Assembly: GCF_029946005.1 (NCBI RefSeq)
Contig: NZ_JAQSDR010000030.1
Location: 120,538-184,537 of the forward strand
Source: Aquabacterium sp.
GTDB lineage: Bacteria > Pseudomonadota > Gammaproteobacteria > Burkholderiales > Burkholderiaceae_C
DNA length: 64,000 bases
Direction: 5' to 3'
Part shown: positions 35,301 to 43,116 of the stretch, piece after piece
Numbering within the stretch: the stretch's first letter is position 1
How the letters are laid out: every line of letters starts with the position of its first letter
Notes under the pieces: model-generated
The model's input: the letters and a program-made list of their open reading frames with translations, nothing else
The model's database searches: none
Told to the model about the DNA's origin: nothing
Translations under genes and position numbers: made by a program

Positions 35301-38291
35301 GGCGGCGAGGCGGGTGGGCAACTCGTGGTCACCGGCACGCCGGATGAGGTGAAGCAACACGCCTCATCTCACACGGCGCTGGCCTTGCGCGAGTACGAAG
35401 ACGCGATGGGCATGAGCGGCGCAGCCTTGATCGCGGCCGAGCGCCTGGCGGGTTACCACGTCGATCTGCCCGCCGATGCAATGCAGGATGGCGCCTCGCT
35501 GCAATCAATCATCAAGGCACGCCGCGACCAGCGCCGTGAGGCCCGCCGCGAGCGCGCGCTTCATGCCCCTGGCGCCACCAGCATCGAGGTCGTCAATGCG
35601 CACGAGAACAACCTCAAGGGCTTGAGCGTGCACATCCCGCGCGGCCAGTTCAACGTGGTCACTGGCGTGTCGGGGTCGGGCAAGTCCACACTGGCGTTTG
35701 ACATCCTGTTCAACGAAGGCCAGCGCCGCTACCTCGAATCGCTGAACGCTTATGCGCGATCGCTGGTGCAGCCTGCCGGTCGGCCCGAAGTCGATGCCGT
35801 GTATGGCATTCCGCCCACCGTGGCCATCGAGCAGCGCCTGTCGCGCGGCGGCCGCAAGAGCACCGTCGGCACCACCACTGAGGTGCACCACTTCCTGCGC
35901 CTGCTGTACGTGAAGCTGGGCGTTCAGCACTGCACCAATCCAAATTGCGTGGACCACGCTGGCCACGCCATCCCGGTGCTGCCGCAAACGCCCGAGGCCA
36001 TCGCCGCGCAATGGCTGCGCGACTACAAAGGCCAGCACATCGGCCTGCTGGCACCGCTGGTCGTCAACCGCAAAGGCATCTACACCGAGCTGGCCAAGTG
36101 GGCCGCCGCGCGTGGTTTCACCCACCTGCGCGTCGATGGCGAGTTCGTCGCCACCGCAGGCTGGGGCCGCACCGAAGCCTCCAAGCTCGACCGCTACCGA
36201 GAGCACACCATCGAGTTGCCCGTGGGCGACATCGTCGTGTCCTCAAGCAACGAAGCGCAGCTGCGCGAGCTGCTGGCCAAGGCGCTGGAACACGGCAAGG
36301 GCGTGGTCAATGTGCTGACCCCGCTTGATGGCCTGTCCGAAGCCCTGACCGGCGGCCACGCCACCTTGCACATTGGTCGCGTCAAAACCTTCTCAACGGA
36401 ACGCGCCTGCCCATCGTGCGGTACCAGCTACCCCGAACTCGACCCGCGCCTGTTCTCGTACAACAGCAAGCACGGGTGGTGCCCTGATTGCGTGGGCACC
36501 GGCCTGGAACTGACCCGCGAACAACGCACGGTGCTCGACGACTCGCCGCAGGACGAGAACAAAGGCCGCGAACAGACCTTCGCCGAGCCCGACATCGAAG
36601 ACGTGGAAGACGCCGCCTGCAGCACCTGCCATGGCGCCCGCCTGAACCCCACCGCACGGGCTGTGCAACTTCGTGGCCAATCCATCGCCGAGCTGTCGGC
36701 CCTGTCCGTCAAAGATGCGCGTGGCTGGGGCGAACAACTCAAGCTCAACGGCCGCGAAGCCACCATTGCCCGCGACATCGTCAGCGAGATCAAATCGCGC
36801 CTGAGCTTCATGGAGCAAGTGGGCCTGGGCTACCTGAGCCTGGACCGCGCCGCGCCCACCTTGTCCGGTGGCGAAGCCCAGCGCATCCGCCTGGCCGCGC
36901 AACTGGGCTCCAACCTACAAGGCGTTTGCTACGTGCTGGACGAGCCCACCATCGGCCTGCACCCTCGCGACAACCAGTTGCTGCTCGACGCCCTGCACAC
37001 CCTCGGCCAGGAAGGCAACACCCTCGTCGTGGTCGAGCATGACGAGGACACCATCCGCCGCGCCGACCACATCATCGACATCGGCCCCGGCGCGGGCCAG
37101 CGTGGCGGCACCGTCGTGGCCCAAGGCACGGTCCAGCAACTCATGGACACGCCCGACTCGGTCACCGGCCGCTGCCTGCGCGAACCCATGCAGCACCCGC
37201 TGGGCACACGCCGCGATGTCGACAAGGACACGCCGCAGCTCACCGTCAAGCGCGCGCGCCTGCACAACCTGCAAGACCTGACCGCCTCGGTACCACTCAC
37301 GCGCCTGGTCGCGATCACTGGCGTCAGCGGCTCGGGCAAATCCACCTTCGCGCGCGACGTGCTGCTGGCCAATGTGCAGGCGGCCGTGGCCATCAACCCG
37401 CGTGACCGCGCGACCACGGCGCCGCTGTGGCACGGCTGCGCGGGCGTGGACGGCTGGGGCGCGGTCGACCGCGTTCTCGAGGTGGACCAGACCCCCATCG
37501 GCAAGACCCCACGCTCCTGCCCCGCCACCTACATCGGCTTCTGGGACACCATCCGCAAGCTCTTCGCCGACACGCTGGAAGCCCGCGCCCGCGGCTGGCC
37601 CGCCGCCCGCTTCAGCTTCAACACGGGCGACGGCCGCTGCCCCGAGTGCGAAGGCCAGGGTGTGCGCACCATCGAGATGGCCTTCCTGCCCGATGTGAAG
37701 GTTCACTGCGACGCCTGCAACGGCATGCGCTTCAACGCCGAAACGCTCACCGCCACCTGGCGCGGCAAGCACATCGGCGACATCCTGAAAATGGAAGTCG
37801 ACGAGGCGGTGGAGTTCTTTGGCACCATGCCGTCCATCTCGCACCCCCTCAAGCTCTTGCAGGACGTCGGCCTGGGTTACCTCACCTTGGGGCAACCATC
37901 ACCAACGCTGTCAGGCGGCGAAGCGCAACGCCTCAAGCTGGTCACCGAATTGACCAAAGTGCGCGACGACATCACGCGCCGCGGCCAGAAAGCACCACAC
38001 ACCTTGTACGTGCTGGACGAACCCACCGTGGGCCTGCACCTGGCCGACGTGGCCAAGCTGATCCACGTGCTGCACCGCCTGGTGGAGGGCGGCCACAGCG
38101 TCATCGTGATCGAACACGACCTGGACGTGATCGCCGAAGCCGACTGGGTGCTGGACCTGGGGCCGGAAGGCGGCACGGGCGGTGGGCGCGTGGTGGCCGA
38201 AGGCCCGCCAGAAGCCCTGGTGAAGGCGCGCACCCACACCGGTGTGGCCCTGAAAGGCGTGTTGACGCGGCGCAGCAGCAAAGCGGCCTGA
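32379..38291 (+). CDS. uvrA: Double-length UvrA (two tandem UvrA units in one chain)
   Basis: A 1970-residue protein, about twice the usual 940. UvrA finds DNA lesions for nucleotide excision repair as a dimer of two-ABC-domain subunits; here four ABC domains lie in one chain. Walker A motifs (SGSGKS type) occur near residues 34, 691, 1096 and 1649; signature LSGGE motifs near 541, 886, 1493 and 1844. Each half has its own zinc-binding CxxC modules (CATC, CPAC, CPDC; CPSC, CSTC, CPEC, CDAC). The join is near residues 1040-1065, an Arg-rich linker (KARRDQRREARRERA). Tandem UvrAs are known in Burkholderiales to my recollection. Confidence 0.9.
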   Translation: MSSLIRIRGARQHNLKNLDLDIRTGELTVVTGPSGSGKSSLVFDTLYAEGQRRYVETFSAYARQFLDRMDRPAVDRVDGVPPAIAIDQSNPVRTSRSTVGTMTELNDHLKLLFARAAQLFDQDTGQLVSEDSPQSVFTTLLARCALTPGGRRVVITFAAELPANTSTEQMQEWLSSSGFTRIQAQRVVKTDAQATAPTDAKPNKKNKPAKAAALEAQSGERLVLDVVADRFRLGADATGADLDLPRVMEALEVAFKRGGGHVTVYALPDDESAQPELWRFSSGLHCPDSNRRYSTPTPGTFSFNSAAGACATCRGFGRVIGVDWGLVIPDKHKTLRSGAIKVIQTPAWQENQDDLLKYAGELGIPRDTPWSQLSHEHQQWVINGDPAWSGKWTKQWYGMKRFFEYLESKAYKMHIRVLLSKYRSYTTCPACNGARLQLESMLWRLGSVEDANAVMPPAKRFSPFGAALPRSTLEALPGLNLQDVMLLPIQQLQRFFSFVTLPTRGHGEALQLLLDEVRNRLKYLVDVGLGYLTLDRQSRTLSGGEVQRINLTTALGTSLVNTLFVLDEPSIGLHPRDMNRINEAMQRLVDAGNTLVVVEHDPAVMLAADRVIDMGPGPGHQGGQIVFDGTPDELKDADTLTGAYLGNRKGIQLGLRRTVQASTPKLILQGAREHNLKNLTVEFPLRCMVGVTGVSGSGKSTLIQDILHPALLRHFGQATESPGEHDELLGADWLSAVSFVDQSPIGKTARSNPASYVGAFDAVRTIFAVTELARERKYTAGTFSFNAGTGRCATCGGSGFEHVEMQFLSDVYLRCPDCDGTRFRAEVREVTIERLNKKLSISDVLELTVAEAARLFAQDVDVVRTLQPLVDVGLDYVKLGQPVPTLSGGEAQRLKLAGHLVDAAKHASSSGQRMARKGTLFMFDEPTTGLHFDDIAKLMRAFNKLLDAGNSIILIEHNLDVIRACDWLIELGQEGGEAGGQLVVTGTPDEVKQHASSHTALALREYEDAMGMSGAALIAAERLAGYHVDLPADAMQDGASLQSIIKARRDQRREARRERALHAPGATSIEVVNAHENNLKGLSVHIPRGQFNVVTGVSGSGKSTLAFDILFNEGQRRYLESLNAYARSLVQPAGRPEVDAVYGIPPTVAIEQRLSRGGRKSTVGTTTEVHHFLRLLYVKLGVQHCTNPNCVDHAGHAIPVLPQTPEAIAAQWLRDYKGQHIGLLAPLVVNRKGIYTELAKWAAARGFTHLRVDGEFVATAGWGRTEASKLDRYREHTIELPVGDIVVSSSNEAQLRELLAKALEHGKGVVNVLTPLDGLSEALTGGHATLHIGRVKTFSTERACPSCGTSYPELDPRLFSYNSKHGWCPDCVGTGLELTREQRTVLDDSPQDENKGREQTFAEPDIEDVEDAACSTCHGARLNPTARAVQLRGQSIAELSALSVKDARGWGEQLKLNGREATIARDIVSEIKSRLSFMEQVGLGYLSLDRAAPTLSGGEAQRIRLAAQLGSNLQGVCYVLDEPTIGLHPRDNQLLLDALHTLGQEGNTLVVVEHDEDTIRRADHIIDIGPGAGQRGGTVVAQGTVQQLMDTPDSVTGRCLREPMQHPLGTRRDVDKDTPQLTVKRARLHNLQDLTASVPLTRLVAITGVSGSGKSTFARDVLLANVQAAVAINPRDRATTAPLWHGCAGVDGWGAVDRVLEVDQTPIGKTPRSCPATYIGFWDTIRKLFADTLEARARGWPAARFSFNTGDGRCPECEGQGVRTIEMAFLPDVKVHCDACNGMRFNAETLTATWRGKHIGDILKMEVDEAVEFFGTMPSISHPLKLLQDVGLGYLTLGQPSPTLSGGEAQRLKLVTELTKVRDDITRRGQKAPHTLYVLDEPTVGLHLADVAKLIHVLHRLVEGGHSVIVIEHDLDVIAEADWVLDLGPEGGTGGGRVVAEGPPEALVKARTHTGVALKGVLTRRSSKAA

Positions 38292-38329
38292 TTAAAGTTT
38301 GGGCCGGAAGGGGTCGATATCCGAGGACG

Positions 38330-39397
38330 ATGTCGATCCCTTCTGTCAGCCCCCCAGTCAAGAACGGCCCGCGAGAAACATCGCGCTCGTTCTGGAAATT
38401 GATGTACCAGGTGAGCGTGGTCGCCGCGGCCACCCACCTGCTATTCGCCGGCCTGTTCTACTGGCTGGGAGCGACCACCATGGCGTGGGTCAACCTGGGC
38501 AGCGTGACCTTGTTCACGTTCAGCTATGGGTGCCTGAAAACCCGTCGCAACCTGCTGGCCTCGATCCTGATCGTGTCCGAGATCCTGGTCCATGCCGCCT
38601 TGGCCGTGCGCTCCATTGGCTGGGACAGCGGCTTCCACTACTACCTGCTGGTGATGGTGCCGGTTGTGGTGATCAGCACCATGAAGCACCGCTCCTACAA
38701 ATACCTGCTGTCGTGCCTGGTGTTTGTGCTGTACATGGTCCTGGACCACACCATGCGCAACACCGCGCCTTTCCATGTGCTGAGTTCGGAAACCCTGTCA
38801 TGGCTGCGGGGCTTCAACACCGCGGTGACGTTTTCTCTGCTTTTCTACCTGTCCAGCCTGTACCTACAACTGGTCAACAAGGCAGAAAAGCAACTGCGCA
38901 TCCTGGCCACCACCGACCCGCTCACGCAATTGCTCAACCGCCGCAGCTTCCTGGAATTGGCCGATTACGAGTTGACCCAACGCAAGCGCCACCTGGCCCC
39001 GCTGGCCTTCGTGCTGGCCGACATCGACCACTTCAAGTCCATCAACGACCAGCATGGCCACGCCGTGGGCGACGCCGTGCTCAAAGCCGTCAGCCAGGTG
39101 CTGAGCCAGGCCGTGCGCGAGCAAGACAGCGTGGCCCGCTGGGGCGGCGAAGAATTCCTGATCCTGATGCCCAACGCCACGCTGGAGGCGGCCAGCATGG
39201 TGGCCGAGCGGCTGCGCGAGAAGGTGTCCGCCGTTGAAGTCAGCATGGGCGCGCAGACCATCAAGGTCAGCATGACCTTTGGGGTGAGCAGCCATCGGTT
39301 GGAAGAGCCGGTGGACGGGCCGGTGAACCGGGCGGACAGTGCGCTGTACCAGGGCAAGGCTCGGGGGCGCAATCAGGTGGTGGCCGAGGTGGTTTGA
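38330..39397 (+). CDS. Membrane-bound diguanylate cyclase (GGDEF)
   Basis: A 355-residue protein with five to six N-terminal membrane helices (about residues 25-185) and a C-terminal GGDEF domain. It makes cyclic di-GMP from GTP. The active-site loop reads RWGGEEF, and an inhibitory I-site RxxD (REQD) lies five residues before it, so product inhibition is expected. The ATG at 38330 follows GAGGA; the open frame upstream only shadows uvrA. The sensory region is of the 7TM/MASE kind but not assigned further. Confidence 0.88.
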   Translation: MSIPSVSPPVKNGPRETSRSFWKLMYQVSVVAAATHLLFAGLFYWLGATTMAWVNLGSVTLFTFSYGCLKTRRNLLASILIVSEILVHAALAVRSIGWDSGFHYYLLVMVPVVVISTMKHRSYKYLLSCLVFVLYMVLDHTMRNTAPFHVLSSETLSWLRGFNTAVTFSLLFYLSSLYLQLVNKAEKQLRILATTDPLTQLLNRRSFLELADYELTQRKRHLAPLAFVLADIDHFKSINDQHGHAVGDAVLKAVSQVLSQAVREQDSVARWGGEEFLILMPNATLEAASMVAERLREKVSAVEVSMGAQTIKVSMTFGVSSHRLEEPVDGPVNRADSALYQGKARGRNQVVAEVV

Positions 39398-39413
39398 ACC
39401 CAGGTGCCTCGCA

Positions 39414-40955
39414 TCAAAACTGGGCACGGCGGTGTTCGTCGGCCTGGGCGGAGATGGCCTCACGCGCCGGTCCGTCCAGGCGTGCCAGGTTTTTGAGCTG
39501 CATGGCCATGCGTTGATTGCCCTTCAGCAACGCTTCATGACGGATCAAAAAATCCCAATAGAGGGTGGTGTAAGGGCAGGCTTGCGCGCCGGTGGACTGC
39601 GCCGGGTCGTACTGGCAGCCCTTGCAATGGTTGCTCATGCGCTGGATGTACTTGCCGCTGGCCACATAGGGCTTGCTGGCCATCAGCCCGCCATCGCCAA
39701 ACTGGCTCATGCCGAGTGTGTTGGGCAGCTCCACCCACTCCACCGCATCCACGTACACGCTGAGGTACCAGGCGTGGACGGCCTGCGGCTTCACGCCCAA
39801 CAACAAGGCATACAAGCCCGTCACCATCAGACGCTGGATGTGGTGGGCATAGCCGCGCTCCAGGGTCTGGTCAATCGCGTCTTTGAGGCAGGCCATGTCG
39901 GTGTCACCCGTCCAGTACCAGGCTGGTAGCTCGGCTGGTGCATCCAGCGCATTGCGCTCCAGGTAGCCGGGCATCTGCGTCCAGTAAATGCCGCGCACAT
40001 ACTCGCGCCAGCCCAGAATCTGCCGGATGAAACCTTCCACCGCGGCCAAGGGTGCATGGCCTGCGCGGTAGGCGTCCTCGGCAGCTTGCACCACCTCGCG
40101 CGGGTTCAACAGTTTGAGGTTGAGGGCACAGCTCAGGTGCGAGTGGTAAAGCCAGGCCTCGCCCGACCACATGGCATCCTCGTACTGGCCAAACAGCGGC
40201 AGGCGCTGCGCCACGAACATCTGCAGGGCCTGCAGCGCTTGAGGCCGCGTGACCGGCCAGCCAAAACTGGCCAAGCTGCCGGGATGGCTGGCAAAGCGTG
40301 CATTGACCAGCGCGATGACCTCTTGGGTGATGGCATCGGGGGCAAAGCGGGTGGGTGGCGGCACATTTTGCGGCCCCGCTTTGCCAAAGGATTCGCGGTT
40401 GTCCGCGTCAAAATTCCACTGCCCACCGACCGGGTCTTTGCCCTCCATCAGGATGCCGTGCTTGTGCCGCAACTCTCGGTACCAGTACTCCAGCCGCAGT
40501 TGCTTGCGGCCTTTGGCGTGCGCCGCGAATTCGCGCACCGTGCTGAAGAAATGCGTGTCATCCCGCAGGTCCAGGGGCAGGTGATGCTGCTCTGCCACGG
40601 CACGCAGGTTTTGCAACACGCGCCAGTCGCCAGGCGCAGTCAGGATCAGTGCGGCCGGCTGCAGTTGGGTGATGGCCTTGCTGAGTTCCTGCTGCAGCGT
40701 GCCCGTGTTGTCAGCATCGTCCAGCCGCGTGTAGCGCAGTGGCAGGCACTGCGCGTGCAACTCTTGCGCAAAGTGGCGCATGGCACTGAGGAACACCGCG
40801 ATGCGCTGCTTGGCCGACCACACGTGGGTGGATTCTTCCGCCACCTCGGCCATCCACACCACGTCTTGCGCGGGATCGAACCCCTGAAGGGCAGAAGATT
40901 GCGCATCGAGCTGATCGCCCAGCACGATGACGAGGTGGCGCACTTTGCTAGCCAT
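39414..40955 (-). CDS. FeS-type cryptochrome/photolyase (FeS-BCP, PhrB class)
   Basis: A 513-residue photolyase-related protein of the class with an iron-sulfur cluster, which repairs (6-4) photoproducts with blue light. Landmarks: VIVLGDQLDAQ at the start, GGQWNFDADNR, GWREYVRG, and C-terminal cysteines in SNHCKGCQYDP and ACPYTTLYWDF that would bind a [4Fe-4S] cluster. Start 40955 (MASKVRHL) is chosen; an upstream ATG at 40991 would overlap more of the DUF2256 gene. The DUF2256 stop overlaps the start by 8 bases, linking the two. Confidence 0.88.
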   Translation of the reverse strand: MASKVRHLVIVLGDQLDAQSSALQGFDPAQDVVWMAEVAEESTHVWSAKQRIAVFLSAMRHFAQELHAQCLPLRYTRLDDADNTGTLQQELSKAITQLQPAALILTAPGDWRVLQNLRAVAEQHHLPLDLRDDTHFFSTVREFAAHAKGRKQLRLEYWYRELRHKHGILMEGKDPVGGQWNFDADNRESFGKAGPQNVPPPTRFAPDAITQEVIALVNARFASHPGSLASFGWPVTRPQALQALQMFVAQRLPLFGQYEDAMWSGEAWLYHSHLSCALNLKLLNPREVVQAAEDAYRAGHAPLAAVEGFIRQILGWREYVRGIYWTQMPGYLERNALDAPAELPAWYWTGDTDMACLKDAIDQTLERGYAHHIQRLMVTGLYALLLGVKPQAVHAWYLSVYVDAVEWVELPNTLGMSQFGDGGLMASKPYVASGKYIQRMSNHCKGCQYDPAQSTGAQACPYTTLYWDFLIRHEALLKGNQRMAMQLKNLARLDGPAREAISAQADEHRRAQF

Positions 40956-41115
40956 GGGATTTGGCGCCTGATTTTTTGGCGCGGCAGGCATCAGAGCAAT
41001 ACAGCACCGACGCCCAGTTCTTGGCCCAGGCCTTGCGCCAGGTCATGGTGCGTCCGCACACGGCGCACAGCTTGCTGGGCAGGGATTGCTTGTTGCCTTT
41101 GAAGTCATTCTTCAT
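40948..41115 (-). CDS. DUF2256 small zinc-ribbon protein
   Basis: A 55-residue protein with LCAVCGRTMTWRKAW and a later YCSDACR, i.e. two CxxC-type pairs around the WRKAW core that defines DUF2256. These proteins are commonly encoded next to FeS-type photolyases, as here, and may help with cluster or cofactor loading; that is inference. The ATG at 41115 (MKNDFKGNK) is preferred to an open upstream extension. Confidence 0.85.
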   Translation of the reverse strand: MKNDFKGNKQSLPSKLCAVCGRTMTWRKAWAKNWASVLYCSDACRAKKSGAKSHG

Positions 41116-41144
41116 CGGTGGGGAGTGTGAAGAAAAAGGCGCAA

Positions 41145-41756
41145 TCAGGGGATACTCAACTGTGCCAGCTCTCGGGCCAGATTGGCCCTGGCCGCAGATT
41201 CCCACTTCTCTCGCAGGGCGGGTGTGAAGTACAGCACCGACCGTTCAAGGAATGACCTCAACACCTTGGCGCGGCCCAGGCGATAGGCTTCTGTTGGTAC
41301 CCAAGCGTACTCCTGGGCAACCTGCTCGGCGTAGCGTTGGTAGGCGGCTTCGGGTGCGGCCAGGATGCCCAGGTCAAAATCCAGGAACACAGCGGTGTCT
41401 GGATCGCCATCGGTCCAGGTGTGCCCTTGCGTTGCCCGCACCTTGCCAGCCACGGAGGCGGTCAATGCAGCGGAACATCCCCAACCTGGCAAGGTCTGCT
41501 CGGCCAGCACCGCGCTTTGCTCTTCGTTGTCATGGCGGGAGCTGTCGTAGATGGCATCGTGGAACCAGATCGCCAACGTCACGGCCACAGGGTCTTTGAT
41601 CAAGTGCTTGTGCGCATCCAAGAGATTCAGCAGGGCCTGGACATGGTTCATGCCGTGGTAGGCGCGACTGGCCTCCGTGTACAGGGGCGCCAACAGCGAA
41701 CGGGCTTGATGTGACCAGACCACTTCTGGTGTGCTGGAATGAGGTAGCTGCTTCAT
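41145..41756 (-). CDS. HD-superfamily metal-dependent hydrolase
   Basis: A 203-residue predicted HD phosphohydrolase of the COG4339 type. The pattern YHGMNHVQALL, then IWFHDAIYD with a downstream SRHDNEEQSA, supplies the histidines and aspartates of the metal site. The ATG at 41756 has AAGG upstream; an alternative is 41771. Substrate unknown. It overlaps a signal-peptide-like reading frame in another phase on the same strand. Confidence 0.75.
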   Translation of the reverse strand: MKQLPHSSTPEVVWSHQARSLLAPLYTEASRAYHGMNHVQALLNLLDAHKHLIKDPVAVTLAIWFHDAIYDSSRHDNEEQSAVLAEQTLPGWGCSAALTASVAGKVRATQGHTWTDGDPDTAVFLDFDLGILAAPEAAYQRYAEQVAQEYAWVPTEAYRLGRAKVLRSFLERSVLYFTPALREKWESAARANLARELAQLSIP

Positions 41757-41967
41757 CTGGAGAACCTTCATACACGCTGCCATTGACTGCAATGGGGACG
41801 CGCTTCTCGGCATGTACTTTCAAATCATCGTTATCCCCGGCGTACGCCGCATGGCAAACAATAAGCAGCAGTGCAAAACCACACAGACTGCCCAGGCTTC
41901 GCCGATGGCGAGTGAAGCAAGCTGTCTGAGATAGTTTCTTGCCCCAGAAATTTGCAAACGGGTTTAC
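41740..41967 (-). pseudogene. Signal-peptide-like fragment without a start codon
   Basis: One minus-strand frame reads GFALLLIVCHAAYA followed by GDNDDLKVHAEKRVP and NGSVYEGSPDEA, which looks like a secretion signal and the start of a mature protein. It runs back to a stop at 41968-41970 with no ATG, GTG or TTG in a sensible place. Downstream the frame shadows the HD gene. It may be the stump of a gene truncated beside the effector/immunity cassette. Confidence 0.35.
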
Positions 41968-41983
41968 TCAATAAATTTCACGA

Positions 41984-42433
41984 CTACCTGCTGTATTCGT
42001 CAAGCAACGATCTAATTTCTTCTTTGGTCATCACGCTCGATTTGAGAATGGCCTGAAGATCATCTTTGGAAAGAGGGTACTCGCTCAGAAGCTTACGCAA
42101 TTCAGCCTTACCTGCGGGATAAGCCGTCACGGGCGAAATCGCCGTGGGATCTGCTATGTCTCGAGGCTCAAGCTTGACCCCTTCAACATTGACATACATG
42201 CGATAGCGCACGAACCCCTCTGGAAAGGCTTGCTCGTAATAAAGTGTTGTGCCTTTGGGCAGTAGATACGTTTGGCCCGGAGCCGATGAGCCTTCAAGCA
42301 ACAAAGGAAATTCAAGAACAAGTGCTTTGACCATGCGACGACCTTCCAAGAAATATGCAGTTGAGCTAGCAGTGATGCCGGCCACAAGGACTACCAAACC
42401 AGTGATGCGAATAGCTTTCTTCATCGTCCTCAT
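41984..42433 (-). CDS. Candidate T6SS immunity protein (membrane-anchored)
   Basis: A 149-residue protein with one N-terminal hydrophobic helix (about residues 9-28, uncleaved anchor or signal) and a periplasmic domain of about 120 residues (TYLLPKGTTLYYEQ; LEPRDIADPTAIS), ending in a helical tail LSKDDLQAILKSS. No family is recognised. Its start overlaps the stop of the candidate effector gene by ATGA, and the region is AT-rich (25 of 60 bases GC at 42001-42060). Location after vgrG and effector, plus periplasmic exposure, fits immunity against a periplasm-acting effector. This role is inference. Confidence 0.6.
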   Translation of the reverse strand: MRTMKKAIRITGLVVLVAGITASSTAYFLEGRRMVKALVLEFPLLLEGSSAPGQTYLLPKGTTLYYEQAFPEGFVRYRMYVNVEGVKLEPRDIADPTAISPVTAYPAGKAELRKLLSEYPLSKDDLQAILKSSVMTKEEIRSLLDEYSR

Positions 42434-43116
42434 CCACCATGTTGGTCCACGCGAATTGCCTTTACAGGAGAGCCCGATGCGAGTAGAGACTGCAAGTTGA
42501 CTGGCAGGAACAATCGGTTTGCACCGCCCTTGGCTGCCAAAGCAAATCGTTCAGAGTTGGAAAGCACAGCTTCAGGCTTGATGAATTTCTCAGCATTTCT
42601 ATCAATCGCAGGTAGAGCCGCCCGTGCACCATCAACGCTGAGGGTCGTGCAATTTGGTCCCAGTGCATGGTAGTCATTGACAAGTTTGCAAACTTTCAAA
42701 TTTGCTCTATTTTTATGCGGCAATGGCTTGCCTGCAAGGATCAGCTGGTCAAAGAAAGCAATTGATGCTTTAGCCTGATGCTCGAACAAAGAGTAGACAA
42801 AACCAATTGTTTTTCTGCCCAACCTGTTCTCGGCACCGATGTAAGCATTGAAATCGCTCCAAACTCGAAGGATGCCATCACCAGCCTCGCCAAAAAGGCC
42901 TCTGGTTTCTCCGTATCGGCCAAAGTCGTATGTCACATCGACTCCACCTACTTTGATGCGCAACGCGGTGTGTCCATAACGATGCTCTTCCCCTGCCAAT
43001 GTGTAAGGTCCACCGATCAAAATGTGCATTTCTGCAGTTGGTTTAAGTCGACTGTCCACAACCTGCTGGTTTGATGGCACCGTTCTGGTTTGGAATAATT
43101 TTTCACCCATTGTCAT
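42430..43116 (-). CDS. Candidate T6SS effector, permuted papain-like (DUF4105/NlpC-P60-like)
   Basis: A 228-residue protein without signal peptide. It shows YGHTALRI (His49), YDFGRYG (Asp64) and, after about 90 residues, GPNCTTL (Cys156). The order His then Cys with a YDFG segment recalls circularly permuted NlpC/P60 and DUF4105 proteins, cysteine peptidases or amidases. It starts with ATGA overlap on the vgrG stop and overlaps the next gene likewise. AT-rich: 22 of 60 bases GC at 42661-42720. Delivery by VgrG and an attack on peptidoglycan or lipid are inferences. Confidence 0.62.
   Translation of the reverse strand: MTMGEKLFQTRTVPSNQQVVDSRLKPTAEMHILIGGPYTLAGEEHRYGHTALRIKVGGVDVTYDFGRYGETRGLFGEAGDGILRVWSDFNAYIGAENRLGRKTIGFVYSLFEHQAKASIAFFDQLILAGKPLPHKNRANLKVCKLVNDYHALGPNCTTLSVDGARAALPAIDRNAEKFIKPEAVLSNSERFALAAKGGANRLFLPVNLQSLLASGSPVKAIRVDQHGG

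Noticed and set aside
33762..35360. 532-codon frame opposite uvrA
   Set aside because: Antisense shadow with no recognisable motif.
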